From contig NZ_KB907787.1 of assembly GCF_000382205.1 (NCBI RefSeq), forward strand, positions 1,403,176 through 1,467,175: a DNA stretch of 64,000 nt. The letters run 5' to 3'. This stretch comes from Dyadobacter beijingensis DSM 21582. Lineage in GTDB: Bacteria; Bacteroidota; Bacteroidia; Cytophagales; Spirosomataceae. Positions 45,139 to 51,429 of this stretch are shown in pieces. Position 1 is the first letter of the stretch. Each line of letters starts with the position of its first letter. Under the pieces are notes generated by a model that had not been told where the DNA came from, searched no databases, and saw nothing but the letters and a program-made list of their open reading frames with translations. The position numbers and the translations under genes are program-made.

Positions 45139-45552
45139 CTACTTGCCGTTAGCCTTTGTGTAGACTTCCAGCGCGTGAGCGTTGTACGAAGCCATTTCCG
45201 ATTTGCCCCGACTGTTTGCGTCTTCTTTGGGCGTGCCGGTTCCGGCTTCGGCAGCTCTTTCATGCTGCGCTTTGTACTTGTCGCGCTCGCCAGTGAGGGT
45301 GGCGACCTGCTCTTTCAATTGGGTTTGTGCCGTCGCGGCTTCGGTAAGCTGCCCGGTCAGCTCGGCGACTTTGTCGTTTGCGGCTTTGAGATCTGCGGCC
45401 AGCTGTGTTGCAGCGGGGTCGTTGAGTTTGGCGTCGAGTTCTGCCGCGTCTTCGGCAAATTGATTAAACTCTTCCGTCGAGAGTTTTTCCGAAATCGCAA
45501 TTCCGGAGCGCCCGAAAAATGAGGCGATAGCCCCGGCGATAGTTTTGCTCAT
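45139..45552 (-). CDS. Probable phage scaffold protein
   Basis: A 137-residue, Ala/Glu/Lys-rich coiled-coil protein ('KLNDPAATQLAADLKAANDKVAELTGQLTEAA', 'TLTGERDKYKAQHERAAE'). Between protease and capsid, such a gene is normally the scaffold. It would guide capsid assembly and be removed by the protease. The C terminus is basic. Confidence 0.72.
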   Translation of the reverse strand: MSKTIAGAIASFFGRSGIAISEKLSTEEFNQFAEDAAELDAKLNDPAATQLAADLKAANDKVAELTGQLTEAATAQTQLKEQVATLTGERDKYKAQHERAAEAGTGTPKEDANSRGKSEMASYNAHALEVYTKANGK

Positions 45553-45574
45553 GTGTACAGTGATTAAGAATTAA

Positions 45575-46426
45575 TTACGATTTTTTTGCCGCCTTGATCG
45601 CGTCGGCGAGCGTTCCGAGCCGGTCGACGAGTCCGAGCGACAGCGCCTGTTTGCTCTTGTACATTTTGGCGCTGAATACTTCGTCGGATTTCAGCCTTCC
45701 AGCCCTGCCCCTTCGAACGTATCCGACAAATGCTTTGCGGGCGTCGTTGAGATCCTGCTGAATTTCGGCGCGTAGCTCTTCGGTCAGCGGCTCGTAGGCA
45801 TTCAGTCGCGCTTTGTCTTCTGAGCCGTCAGCGCGGAAAATCTCGACCTCGTAGCCCTCGTTTTCCATCGCTTTCTTCTGGTTCACATAAACCATTAGCA
45901 CGCCGATACTGCCGATTTCTGCGGAAACAGAATTTTCCATGACCATTTCATCGGCTTGGCTCAATGCAAAAACTCCGGCGCTGGCACATAGCCCGTTTAC
46001 ATAGCCGACGACCTTTTTGCGGGAATCGCGGATCGCATTCGCGACCAGCTCTGTACTGTCGACGGTACCGCCCGGCGTGTGTGCGGAAATGACGAGCGCC
46101 TTAATTTCCGGCTCGATATTTGCCCGCTCGATCACTTGCGCCATAAACTCGTTACCGCCTGTGCCGCAGACGCCGAATCGGCTCATGGCACCATTTAACG
46201 AAAGAACCGCCACGCCGTCAGAACCTGCTTTAAGCGCCTTGTTTAGCGTCCACGCGACCGGGTCGAAGTTTTCCTCTTGATCGTAGATCGGAATGCCCGC
46301 CGCGATTCTCATTGTCGAAGGGATGGGATCGAAACCGGCGTGTATGCGTGGCAGGATTATGTTTCGCATCCTGCCCGCGTACAGCTCGTCGATGTACCAA
46401 AGCCCTGATAAGGTTTCTGCGTTCAC
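45575..46426 (-). CDS. Phage prohead protease, S49 (SppA/SohB) type
   Basis: A 283-residue serine peptidase. The S49 motifs are present: 'ALVISAHTPGGTVDSTELVANAI', the catalytic Ser (about S149) in 'NGLCASAGVFALSQAD', 'SAEIGSIGVLMVYVNQKK' with the catalytic Lys (about K184) and 'FSAKMYKSKQALSLGLVDRLG'. No signal peptide, so it acts in the cytosol on capsid and scaffold. It starts the head block after the opposite-strand cargo gene, and a conserved 10-base motif lies about 50 bases upstream. Confidence 0.88.
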   Translation of the reverse strand: MNAETLSGLWYIDELYAGRMRNIILPRIHAGFDPIPSTMRIAAGIPIYDQEENFDPVAWTLNKALKAGSDGVAVLSLNGAMSRFGVCGTGGNEFMAQVIERANIEPEIKALVISAHTPGGTVDSTELVANAIRDSRKKVVGYVNGLCASAGVFALSQADEMVMENSVSAEIGSIGVLMVYVNQKKAMENEGYEVEIFRADGSEDKARLNAYEPLTEELRAEIQQDLNDARKAFVGYVRRGRAGRLKSDEVFSAKMYKSKQALSLGLVDRLGTLADAIKAAKKS

Positions 46427-46474
46427 AATTGAAAGTTTAATTTGTGTTGCAAAACTCCTATCTTGGAAAGTGTC

Positions 46475-46484
46475 GAGAAAGGAC
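46475..46484 (-). promoter_or_regulatory. Phage motif GTCCTTTCTC, copy 1
   Basis: GTCCTTTCTC read leftward, 49 bases before the protease ATG and 38 bases before the divergent cargo gene. The same decamer recurs at 50386 and 56515. Followed leftward by TAGGAGTTTTGC, which resembles a Bacteroidota -7 box. Candidate late promoter element or operator. Confidence 0.45.
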
Positions 46485-46522
46485 TGGATTTTTAGTTAAA
46501 AAATATTTAGCAACGGTAATTT

Positions 46523-47368
46523 ATGGGGAACAATGCAGTCTATGCCAGCTTAATAGAGAATTTGCAACAGCTTGAATTGATTTTCAGTCCGACAGAGGAA
46601 GCATTTAAAGTAGATCGTTACAGTACAGGCGACAAAAAGGAAGTCTCGGTTCAGGATTTTATTAAATCATATTTGACTTATGACTACCGAATTGCGAAGG
46701 GGCATATATTTAGTCAGACCGATGCCTCACAAAGCATTGATTGTGTGGTGTTGGCTCCTAATCATCCGGATCTGTTAACACCCAAACGGAAGATAATTCT
46801 CGCCGAAGGTGTATATGCAGCTGTTGAGATCAAACCAGATATTCACAACAAGGCAGAGTTTTTACGCGGATTAAATCAATGTAAAAGCGTCAAAGCATTA
46901 CAGAGACCAGTTCAGCGCCTTGAGATCCCGGAAGCAGATATTCAGCCTTATAAGGAGTTTCAGAAGCGAATTCCGAGCGTAATTTTTTCCGCTAAGTCAA
47001 TGGCTCCTGCTGATACTGCTAACTATTTGTGTGAAAAGATTGCTACCGGAGAGTTCACCATTTATGACTATCCCGATCTAATATTTACTCTTGATAATGG
47101 ACTTTTTGTGATTTCACCAGATATGGCACATACTCCATTTTCACGACATCTGTTACGAATTAATCAAGAATTTGCTAGTCGTACACTATTCCATTTTGAG
47201 GGTAAAACTCGTGCTGAGAATTTAGCAATGTTTATCATTCACTTTTTGAGTCTTCCAGCTGCTTTTATGCAACTGGCTGAGTCAATACTGATTAAATACT
47301 TACTAAATCTTCAAGACTTTAATGTAAAGACGTGGCCGTTGCCTAAGCAAAGCCCATTTCAAAGCTAA
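46523..47368 (+). CDS. Cargo gene: DUF6602-like protein with PD-(D/E)xK-type pattern
   Basis: A 281-residue protein on the strand opposite to all phage structural genes around it and clearly AT-richer. It has the layout 'SIDCVVLAPN' (D73) then 'GVYAAVEIKPD' (E102, K104), a D-x28-E-x-K pattern seen in PD-(D/E)xK nucleases and in DUF6602-like proteins. The C terminus is helical with a hydrophobic stretch ('MFIIHFLSLPAAFMQLAE'). Its 3' end overlaps the convergent phage gene by 26 bases. Its role may be phage exclusion or defence; that is inferred from context. Confidence 0.65.
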   Translation: MGNNAVYASLIENLQQLELIFSPTEEAFKVDRYSTGDKKEVSVQDFIKSYLTYDYRIAKGHIFSQTDASQSIDCVVLAPNHPDLLTPKRKIILAEGVYAAVEIKPDIHNKAEFLRGLNQCKSVKALQRPVQRLEIPEADIQPYKEFQKRIPSVIFSAKSMAPADTANYLCEKIATGEFTIYDYPDLIFTLDNGLFVISPDMAHTPFSRHLLRINQEFASRTLFHFEGKTRAENLAMFIIHFLSLPAAFMQLAESILIKYLLNLQDFNVKTWPLPKQSPFQS

Positions 47369-47933
47369 TGTCGAACTCGCGATTTACGACGTCGAGATAT
47401 TCCTGAAACGTCCAGTCCGGAAGCCATTCGAAAAAGACCTCTCCGAGCGGGATCGGGGGGATACTTAGCCCGTCCTGTTTGGCCGTAAAAGTGACTTCCT
47501 TGCGACCGGTACCTTTTTCGGGGAGCACTGCCTTTACGTCGAAAAGCAGCGGCACGTGCTTTTGTCCGAGCCAGTATTTTAGCCCGTCGTTGCCTTCGAC
47601 GATCACATTAACCGGGTAGTCTTTCAAGATCGCCATGAGGCGAACCACGTCGTCTTCGTATCCCAAATGCTTGAATTCGAGTGCGTGGGTAAAGCCCGCG
47701 CCGATCTTCATTTCGCTATCAAACTTGGTAGAATCGAACCATGCTTCGATTTCGACAATTCCCTTACCGGGCTTTAATGGGATACCGCCCGAAAAGCTGC
47801 CGTACTGCATGGCCAGCTCATAAGTCAGGAATTCGCGTTCCAGATCGCGGGCGTAGATCATGTAGAGCCTGCGAGCGCCGCCCACGTTTGCGCCCTGGCA
47901 TTTGTGTTGTAGTCCAATAAGCGTATTGCACAT
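47343..47933 (-). CDS. Phage structural protein, paralogue B (tail-tube-like candidate)
   Basis: A 196-residue protein homologous to the one at 43284: 'MCNTLIGLQHKCQG' matches 'TPLVGLKRKCQT', and 'IEAWFDSTKFDSEMKIGAGFTHALEFK', 'AVLPEKGT' and 'KEVTFTAKQDG' are nearly the same. It lacks the hydrophobic N terminus and adds a C-terminal 'FFEWLPDWTFQEYLDVVNREFDISFEMG'. Its place beside the tail genes favours a tail tube or terminator role. Its last 26 bases overlap the end of the cargo gene. Confidence 0.65.
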   Translation of the reverse strand: MCNTLIGLQHKCQGANVGGARRLYMIYARDLEREFLTYELAMQYGSFSGGIPLKPGKGIVEIEAWFDSTKFDSEMKIGAGFTHALEFKHLGYEDDVVRLMAILKDYPVNVIVEGNDGLKYWLGQKHVPLLFDVKAVLPEKGTGRKEVTFTAKQDGLSIPPIPLGEVFFEWLPDWTFQEYLDVVNREFDISFEMGFA

Positions 47934-47962
47934 CGTGTGAGGTTGTTAAAGTAGTTTAATAA

Positions 47963-48006
47963 ACAGCCCGGTAGCTCTGCGACCGGGAGTCGCCACTCCG
48001 GGCTGT
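47963..48006. other. Intergenic hairpin upstream of paralogue B
   Basis: Arms ACAGCCCGG (47963) and CCGGGCTGT (47998) with a 26-base loop that has its own GC-rich repeats. No T-run. Confidence 0.55.
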
Positions 48007-48027
48007 AAGTTGTGTTCAACCAATTAT

Positions 48028-48405
48028 TTAATTACGCCACCATTTTCGCCCGAAAAGCCGTACAAAAATGTACGCGATCGACATTTGCCAGTCGGGTACG
48101 CCGTCTTCGAGGCATCGCAGGGCGAACTCGACATCGGCACGGAGCCGCGCGGCTTTTTCGCCGAATTCGGCTTCTCCGAGCCGGCTGTCGTATGCGTAGT
48201 CGTGGGCGATCGCAGCGTTTGCCATCCTGCCATGTGGCGGCATTAGTGGCCAGAGCAGGCGCGGGATAGTGGCAAAGTCGGTGCGGTACCCGGCAGGGAT
48301 CACCATGCCGGGTAATTTGGATTCGACCGCACAGTCTTCGACGACTTCCCACCAGTTAAACCGGTCTGGACTTTTGCGCAGGCGAATATCGGGGTACTGC
48401 GTCAT
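48028..48405 (-). CDS. DUF1353 family phage protein
   Basis: A 125-residue protein with the DUF1353 pattern: 'IPAGYRTDFATIPRLLWPLMPPHG', then 'ANAAIAHDYAYDSR' and a C-terminal helix. DUF1353 proteins are common in tailed-phage genomes; their role is unknown but they carry conserved His/Asp residues that could bind metal. It abuts its upstream neighbour: the upstream stop begins at 48406. Confidence 0.82.
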   Translation of the reverse strand: MTQYPDIRLRKSPDRFNWWEVVEDCAVESKLPGMVIPAGYRTDFATIPRLLWPLMPPHGRMANAAIAHDYAYDSRLGEAEFGEKAARLRADVEFALRCLEDGVPDWQMSIAYIFVRLFGRKWWRN

Positions 48406-48792
48406 TTAGTTAAAGCGCTTTAACGCGTCGGCTTCCATGACGGCACCGGTCGCGATGGTAAACGGATTTGCCCCGTTCTCGACTGCGGCTTTCAGCCAGT
48501 CGTACTGGCCGACAGATCCTTCCGGGTAGTTGCCGGATTGATCAGGGAATACAAGCGCACCGTTTTCGGGGTTCACTTTGCTGCTGTTGTCTGCCATGAG
48601 CAGGAACGGCTCGCGCTCGATCGCGCGGAATGAATTAAGGCGGTAGCCCGTCCCGTCGAAGTGTTCGATCATGCAGATCAGCGTCACGGATTCGTTCTGG
48701 TAGTCTTCGTTTCGCCCTACGACTACGATTTGACGAACTACGTCGGGATAGCCCGGTGAAGAGCTGATCGCGATACGTTGGAGGTTTGGCAT
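48406..48792 (-). CDS. Phage protein of unknown function (128 residues)
   Basis: Beta-rich protein starting MPNLQRIAISSSPGYPDVVRQIVVVG. No domain recognised. It lies between the fibre-like gene (12 bases upstream) and DUF1353 (directly downstream) in a tight leftward series, so it is probably a tail or fibre accessory protein. Its 'NGALVFPDQSGNYPEGSVGQYDWLKA' segment resembles the C-terminal parts seen in Bacteroidota tail proteins, a weak hint only. Confidence 0.6.
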   Translation of the reverse strand: MPNLQRIAISSSPGYPDVVRQIVVVGRNEDYQNESVTLICMIEHFDGTGYRLNSFRAIEREPFLLMADNSSKVNPENGALVFPDQSGNYPEGSVGQYDWLKAAVENGANPFTIATGAVMEADALKRFN

Positions 48793-48803
48793 GGTATGAA
48801 AAA

Positions 48804-49799
48804 TTAAAATGTTGTCCAGGCGATTTTTTTGATTACCCCGCTACGCTTTTGGTAAAGGAATGTAGAGTCGGCGACCAGCTCCCCTTCGGAAACCCTTGCG
48901 TCGGTGCTGCTGGTAGGGGTGAAGGTTCTGATCAGTGTCCGATCGCCGACGAGCGTCGACTCGGTAGCACCCGTACCGAGCGTAAATGTGCCGTTCGTTG
49001 TAGTCCGGCTGTAAATGGCGAGTCTCGACGGGGCTCCCTCATTGGGGTTTAGTCCCGCGCCCCCGTAATTGGCAAAATAGGCATTGTCGCCGACCGTTAC
49101 GGTAGCGCTTTCCACAAAGACGTTCAGCGATTGGTACCGGTTGCCTGCCTTCATAAATGCGGGCGTCGTAACGGTGAAGGCTCCCTGATACCACCGGTAA
49201 AAGAATTGATCGCCCAGCCCGCTCGTTCCGGTGCCGCCTTCGACAATCACCGAACCATTCACCCGGATATTTGCATTATTGCATTGCATGACGATCCGGT
49301 AATTGCCTTCGCCGACTACTACGCTGTTACTATCGGTAATTGTTCGCTTTTTAACCGTTAGGGTCGCTCCTGTTTTTACGTGGATGAAAATTTCGGGCAC
49401 GTTGAATGAGACATCGGCATCCACAATAACATTACCCGAATTGATCAGGATACTAAGTGAATGACATTTACCGGAAGCCAATGCAGCAACACGTGCGAGC
49501 GTCTTTACTGCACCGGTTGCGGTGGTGCCGTTGTCGATTCCGGAACGGCTATCGTCTCCGACGTCGCCGCGCACATTAATATCCATACTGACGCTTAGGC
49601 TCCGGGCGATCATCCCGGCTGTGCCCGCGTCGACGCTCGCGACGGCAGCAGATACGCCAGTCGCCATCGCTCCCCACATGCTTTTAAGCATAGAGCGAAC
49701 GACGGCGGCGGTGTTGGTTTGAGGTGGGGCGGGAGGCGAGCTTTTGAGATTTCCGTCGATAATACCCTCGATTTCGGCGGTGGGGGGATTCCAAGGCAT
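48804..49799 (-). CDS. Beta-rich tail fibre-like protein
   Basis: About 331 residues from the ATG at 49799 (MPWNPPTAEIEGIIDG); the longer frame to 49937 overlaps the upstream gene and is unlikely. It is Gly/Thr/Asn/Val-rich with regular short beta strands ('NVIVDADVSFNVPEIFIHVKTGATLTVKKRTITDSN'), typical of beta-helix fibres or receptor-binding proteins. The N-terminal 45 residues are helical and may attach to the tail. Confidence 0.65.
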   Translation of the reverse strand: MPWNPPTAEIEGIIDGNLKSSPPAPPQTNTAAVVRSMLKSMWGAMATGVSAAVASVDAGTAGMIARSLSVSMDINVRGDVGDDSRSGIDNGTTATGAVKTLARVAALASGKCHSLSILINSGNVIVDADVSFNVPEIFIHVKTGATLTVKKRTITDSNSVVVGEGNYRIVMQCNNANIRVNGSVIVEGGTGTSGLGDQFFYRWYQGAFTVTTPAFMKAGNRYQSLNVFVESATVTVGDNAYFANYGGAGLNPNEGAPSRLAIYSRTTTNGTFTLGTGATESTLVGDRTLIRTFTPTSSTDARVSEGELVADSTFLYQKRSGVIKKIAWTTF

Positions 49800-49812
49800 A
49801 GTGTGAGATTGT

Positions 49813-50355
49813 TTAAGAGAAACTATTGTCGAAACTGTAATCGAACTCTTTTGATGGGAAAAGTACTTCCGGATCGATGCTTCCGATCCATAGGGCAGGA
49901 TGCCAATTGGAGCCGGAAACGGAAAGCTGCTGTGCATTGGTCTGCGATACGGATCTCGCCCACGAAAGCCTTAGTCCGTTGCTTTTCGTACCAGCCATGT
50001 AGCAAAAGCCCGCCGTGTCGCGGAAAATGGCGATAAACCTGCGGTTCTGGTTCCGGTAAACCCATTCGACGATTTCGGAAGCAAGGCTCGGGATTGGTAC
50101 CGAAATCTGTGGGTTATATGAAGCGCCAGCTGGGCTTGTCTGCAACCCTTCCGAAAACGTAGCAGTCTTTGCCCGCAGTTTTATTTCGCTGACAACCTTT
50201 GCCCCGGAGAGCCACAGAGGATTTGCGGTGGTGAGTTGCTGATCCGGGTAAACGTCGAATGCCACGCTGTCGCAGCCGATCAGATATAAGTGAGTGAGCC
50301 AGCCGGTCGCGACTGGCCCACATTTGACGCCGATACTTTCCAAATTTCCAAACAT
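49813..50355 (-). CDS. Phage tail-associated protein of unknown function
   Basis: A 180-residue beta-rich protein, 13 bases upstream of the fibre-like gene. It has no recognised domain; 'WLTHLYLIGCDSVAFDVYPDQQ' and 'EIVEWVYRNQNRRFIAIFRDTAGFCYMAGT' suggest a compact beta fold, as in tail-tube-associated or baseplate proteins. It begins a new leftward sub-operon after a terminator and the conserved decamer motif. Confidence 0.6.
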   Translation of the reverse strand: MFGNLESIGVKCGPVATGWLTHLYLIGCDSVAFDVYPDQQLTTANPLWLSGAKVVSEIKLRAKTATFSEGLQTSPAGASYNPQISVPIPSLASEIVEWVYRNQNRRFIAIFRDTAGFCYMAGTKSNGLRLSWARSVSQTNAQQLSVSGSNWHPALWIGSIDPEVLFPSKEFDYSFDNSFS

Positions 50356-50385
50356 GGGGCGAAAATTAGCGGTTTAAACCCCTTC

Positions 50386-50395
50386 GAGAAAGGAC
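50386..50395 (-). promoter_or_regulatory. Phage motif GTCCTTTCTC, copy 2
   Basis: GTCCTTTCTC read leftward, 31 bases before the ATG at 50355 and just after a terminator. Fourteen bases further comes CGCTAATTTT, also present before the gene at 56461. This placement favours a promoter. Confidence 0.5.
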
Positions 50396-50420
50396 GTAAA
50401 ATTGAAGGATTTGAAAACAA

Positions 50421-50457
50421 AAAAGCCTCAATACTCGCAGCATTGAGGCTTTTTCTA
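50421..50457. terminator. Terminator inside the tail module
   Basis: A 12-bp stem AAAAGCCTCAAT/ATTGAGGCTTTT with A- and T-runs on both sides, between leftward genes at 50537 and 50355. Confidence 0.85.
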
Positions 50458-50467
50458 TTATTTGCGC

Positions 50468-50543
50468 CCGGACTTTTTACGCGGCAGTCGGACGAAAAGC
50501 ACGGCTCCCGGACAAAACGCCGTGTAGCCGGACTTTTTACGCG
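50468..50543. repeat. 16-base direct repeat at a gene end
   Basis: CCGGACTTTTTACGCG occurs at 50468 and 50528, 60 bases apart. The second copy contains the stop codon of the gene at 50537, so the first looks like a duplicated gene end. Confidence 0.6.
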
Positions 50544-51016
50544 TAACTTTTTTTTCTTTGACGGTTTACTCGGTCGATCCGGTCGCGGTAAATCTTACGT
50601 AAAGTTTCGAACTCGACGTCGACGTCCCGCTGAATGCCGTAGATCTCCAAGAACGAATTCACGTGCGGACTGTAATCGCCTCCTAAAAGATCGTGAAGTG
50701 CGGAAACGTAAGCGATCAGGCTCCTACGGAAAATGTGATCCATGCCTTTTGCGATCATTGCGAGCCGGTCGTTTGAAACCTCATGGCTCAACGTGTGTGA
50801 ATAGTAGGTTATAGCGACCACGCCGTCTCCTTGTGGCCGCTCGATTTTTTGCGTCCACGGGATCGGTCGACTGACAGCCGTTACCATGTTCCCCAGCTCG
50901 CTAAACTTTTTGACATCGATCTGATCGATTCCATTTTTGGCTTTATAGCCGCCGTATTCAACCATGAAGAACTTTTTAACGTGGATAGGGAGGTCGATCA
51001 GGATGGTCTTTTTCAT
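50537..51016 (-). CDS. Phage protein next to the tape measure (159 residues)
   Basis: A mostly helical protein with the pattern 'VKKFFMVEYGGYKAKNGIDQIDVKKFSELGNMV' and a basic C-terminal helix ('LRKIYRDRIDRVNRQRKK'). Located just downstream of the tape-measure gene in transcription, apart from the small opposite-strand gene, it may be a tail or regulatory protein. No domain recognised. Terminator and repeats follow it. Confidence 0.6.
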   Translation of the reverse strand: MKKTILIDLPIHVKKFFMVEYGGYKAKNGIDQIDVKKFSELGNMVTAVSRPIPWTQKIERPQGDGVVAITYYSHTLSHEVSNDRLAMIAKGMDHIFRRSLIAYVSALHDLLGGDYSPHVNSFLEIYGIQRDVDVEFETLRKIYRDRIDRVNRQRKKSYA

Positions 51017-51137
51017 GTATTTAGTCTAGCCTAAAATATTTATTTGATGAAACTAAAATTAGTAAAAATTCATTAATTATCAAATCTTGTGAAAGGAACT
51101 TGCGTACAATTTTTGAAACTCTATCCAGATTGAACAC

Positions 51138-51383
51138 GTGATTAAACTAGAAACGGCTTTGTACTTTTTCGTTGCGGCTGTATGCTATTATACATCTGTT
51201 AATTGCCTAATGTCTTTTATCAAACGTGGATCTCAGAAAACCGGAACAATGCCGGACAACGACGCCCTTATGGCATTGCTTTTCGGCAAGAAGAACGTGA
51301 GCATAGCGAATAATCTCATAGGTTCAATTATTTGGCTGCTAGCTGCGATTGTGTGCACTGTATTATTCCTTCGAGATATTTGA
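51138..51383 (+). CDS. Cargo gene: small two-helix membrane protein
   Basis: An 81-residue protein starting at a GTG, on the strand opposite to the tail genes on both sides. Two hydrophobic segments ('ALYFFVAAVCYYTSVNCLMSF' and 'NLIGSIIWLLAAIVCTVLFL') flank a short polar loop. This layout is seen in superinfection-exclusion proteins and small immunity proteins of prophages. The surrounding bases are AT-rich. Function unknown; the moron role is inferred from strand and place. Confidence 0.6.
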   Translation: MIKLETALYFFVAAVCYYTSVNCLMSFIKRGSQKTGTMPDNDALMALLFGKKNVSIANNLIGSIIWLLAAIVCTVLFLRDI

Positions 51384-51429
51384 TACCTTTTAAATTGAAG
51401 TCGTCGCATTGGACGACAACTTCAATTCT

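Noticed and set aside
50421..50543. CRISPR-like array from the hairpin and repeat at 50.4-50.5 kb
   Set aside because: Only two 16-base copies and one terminator hairpin; no regular spacing and no cas genes.
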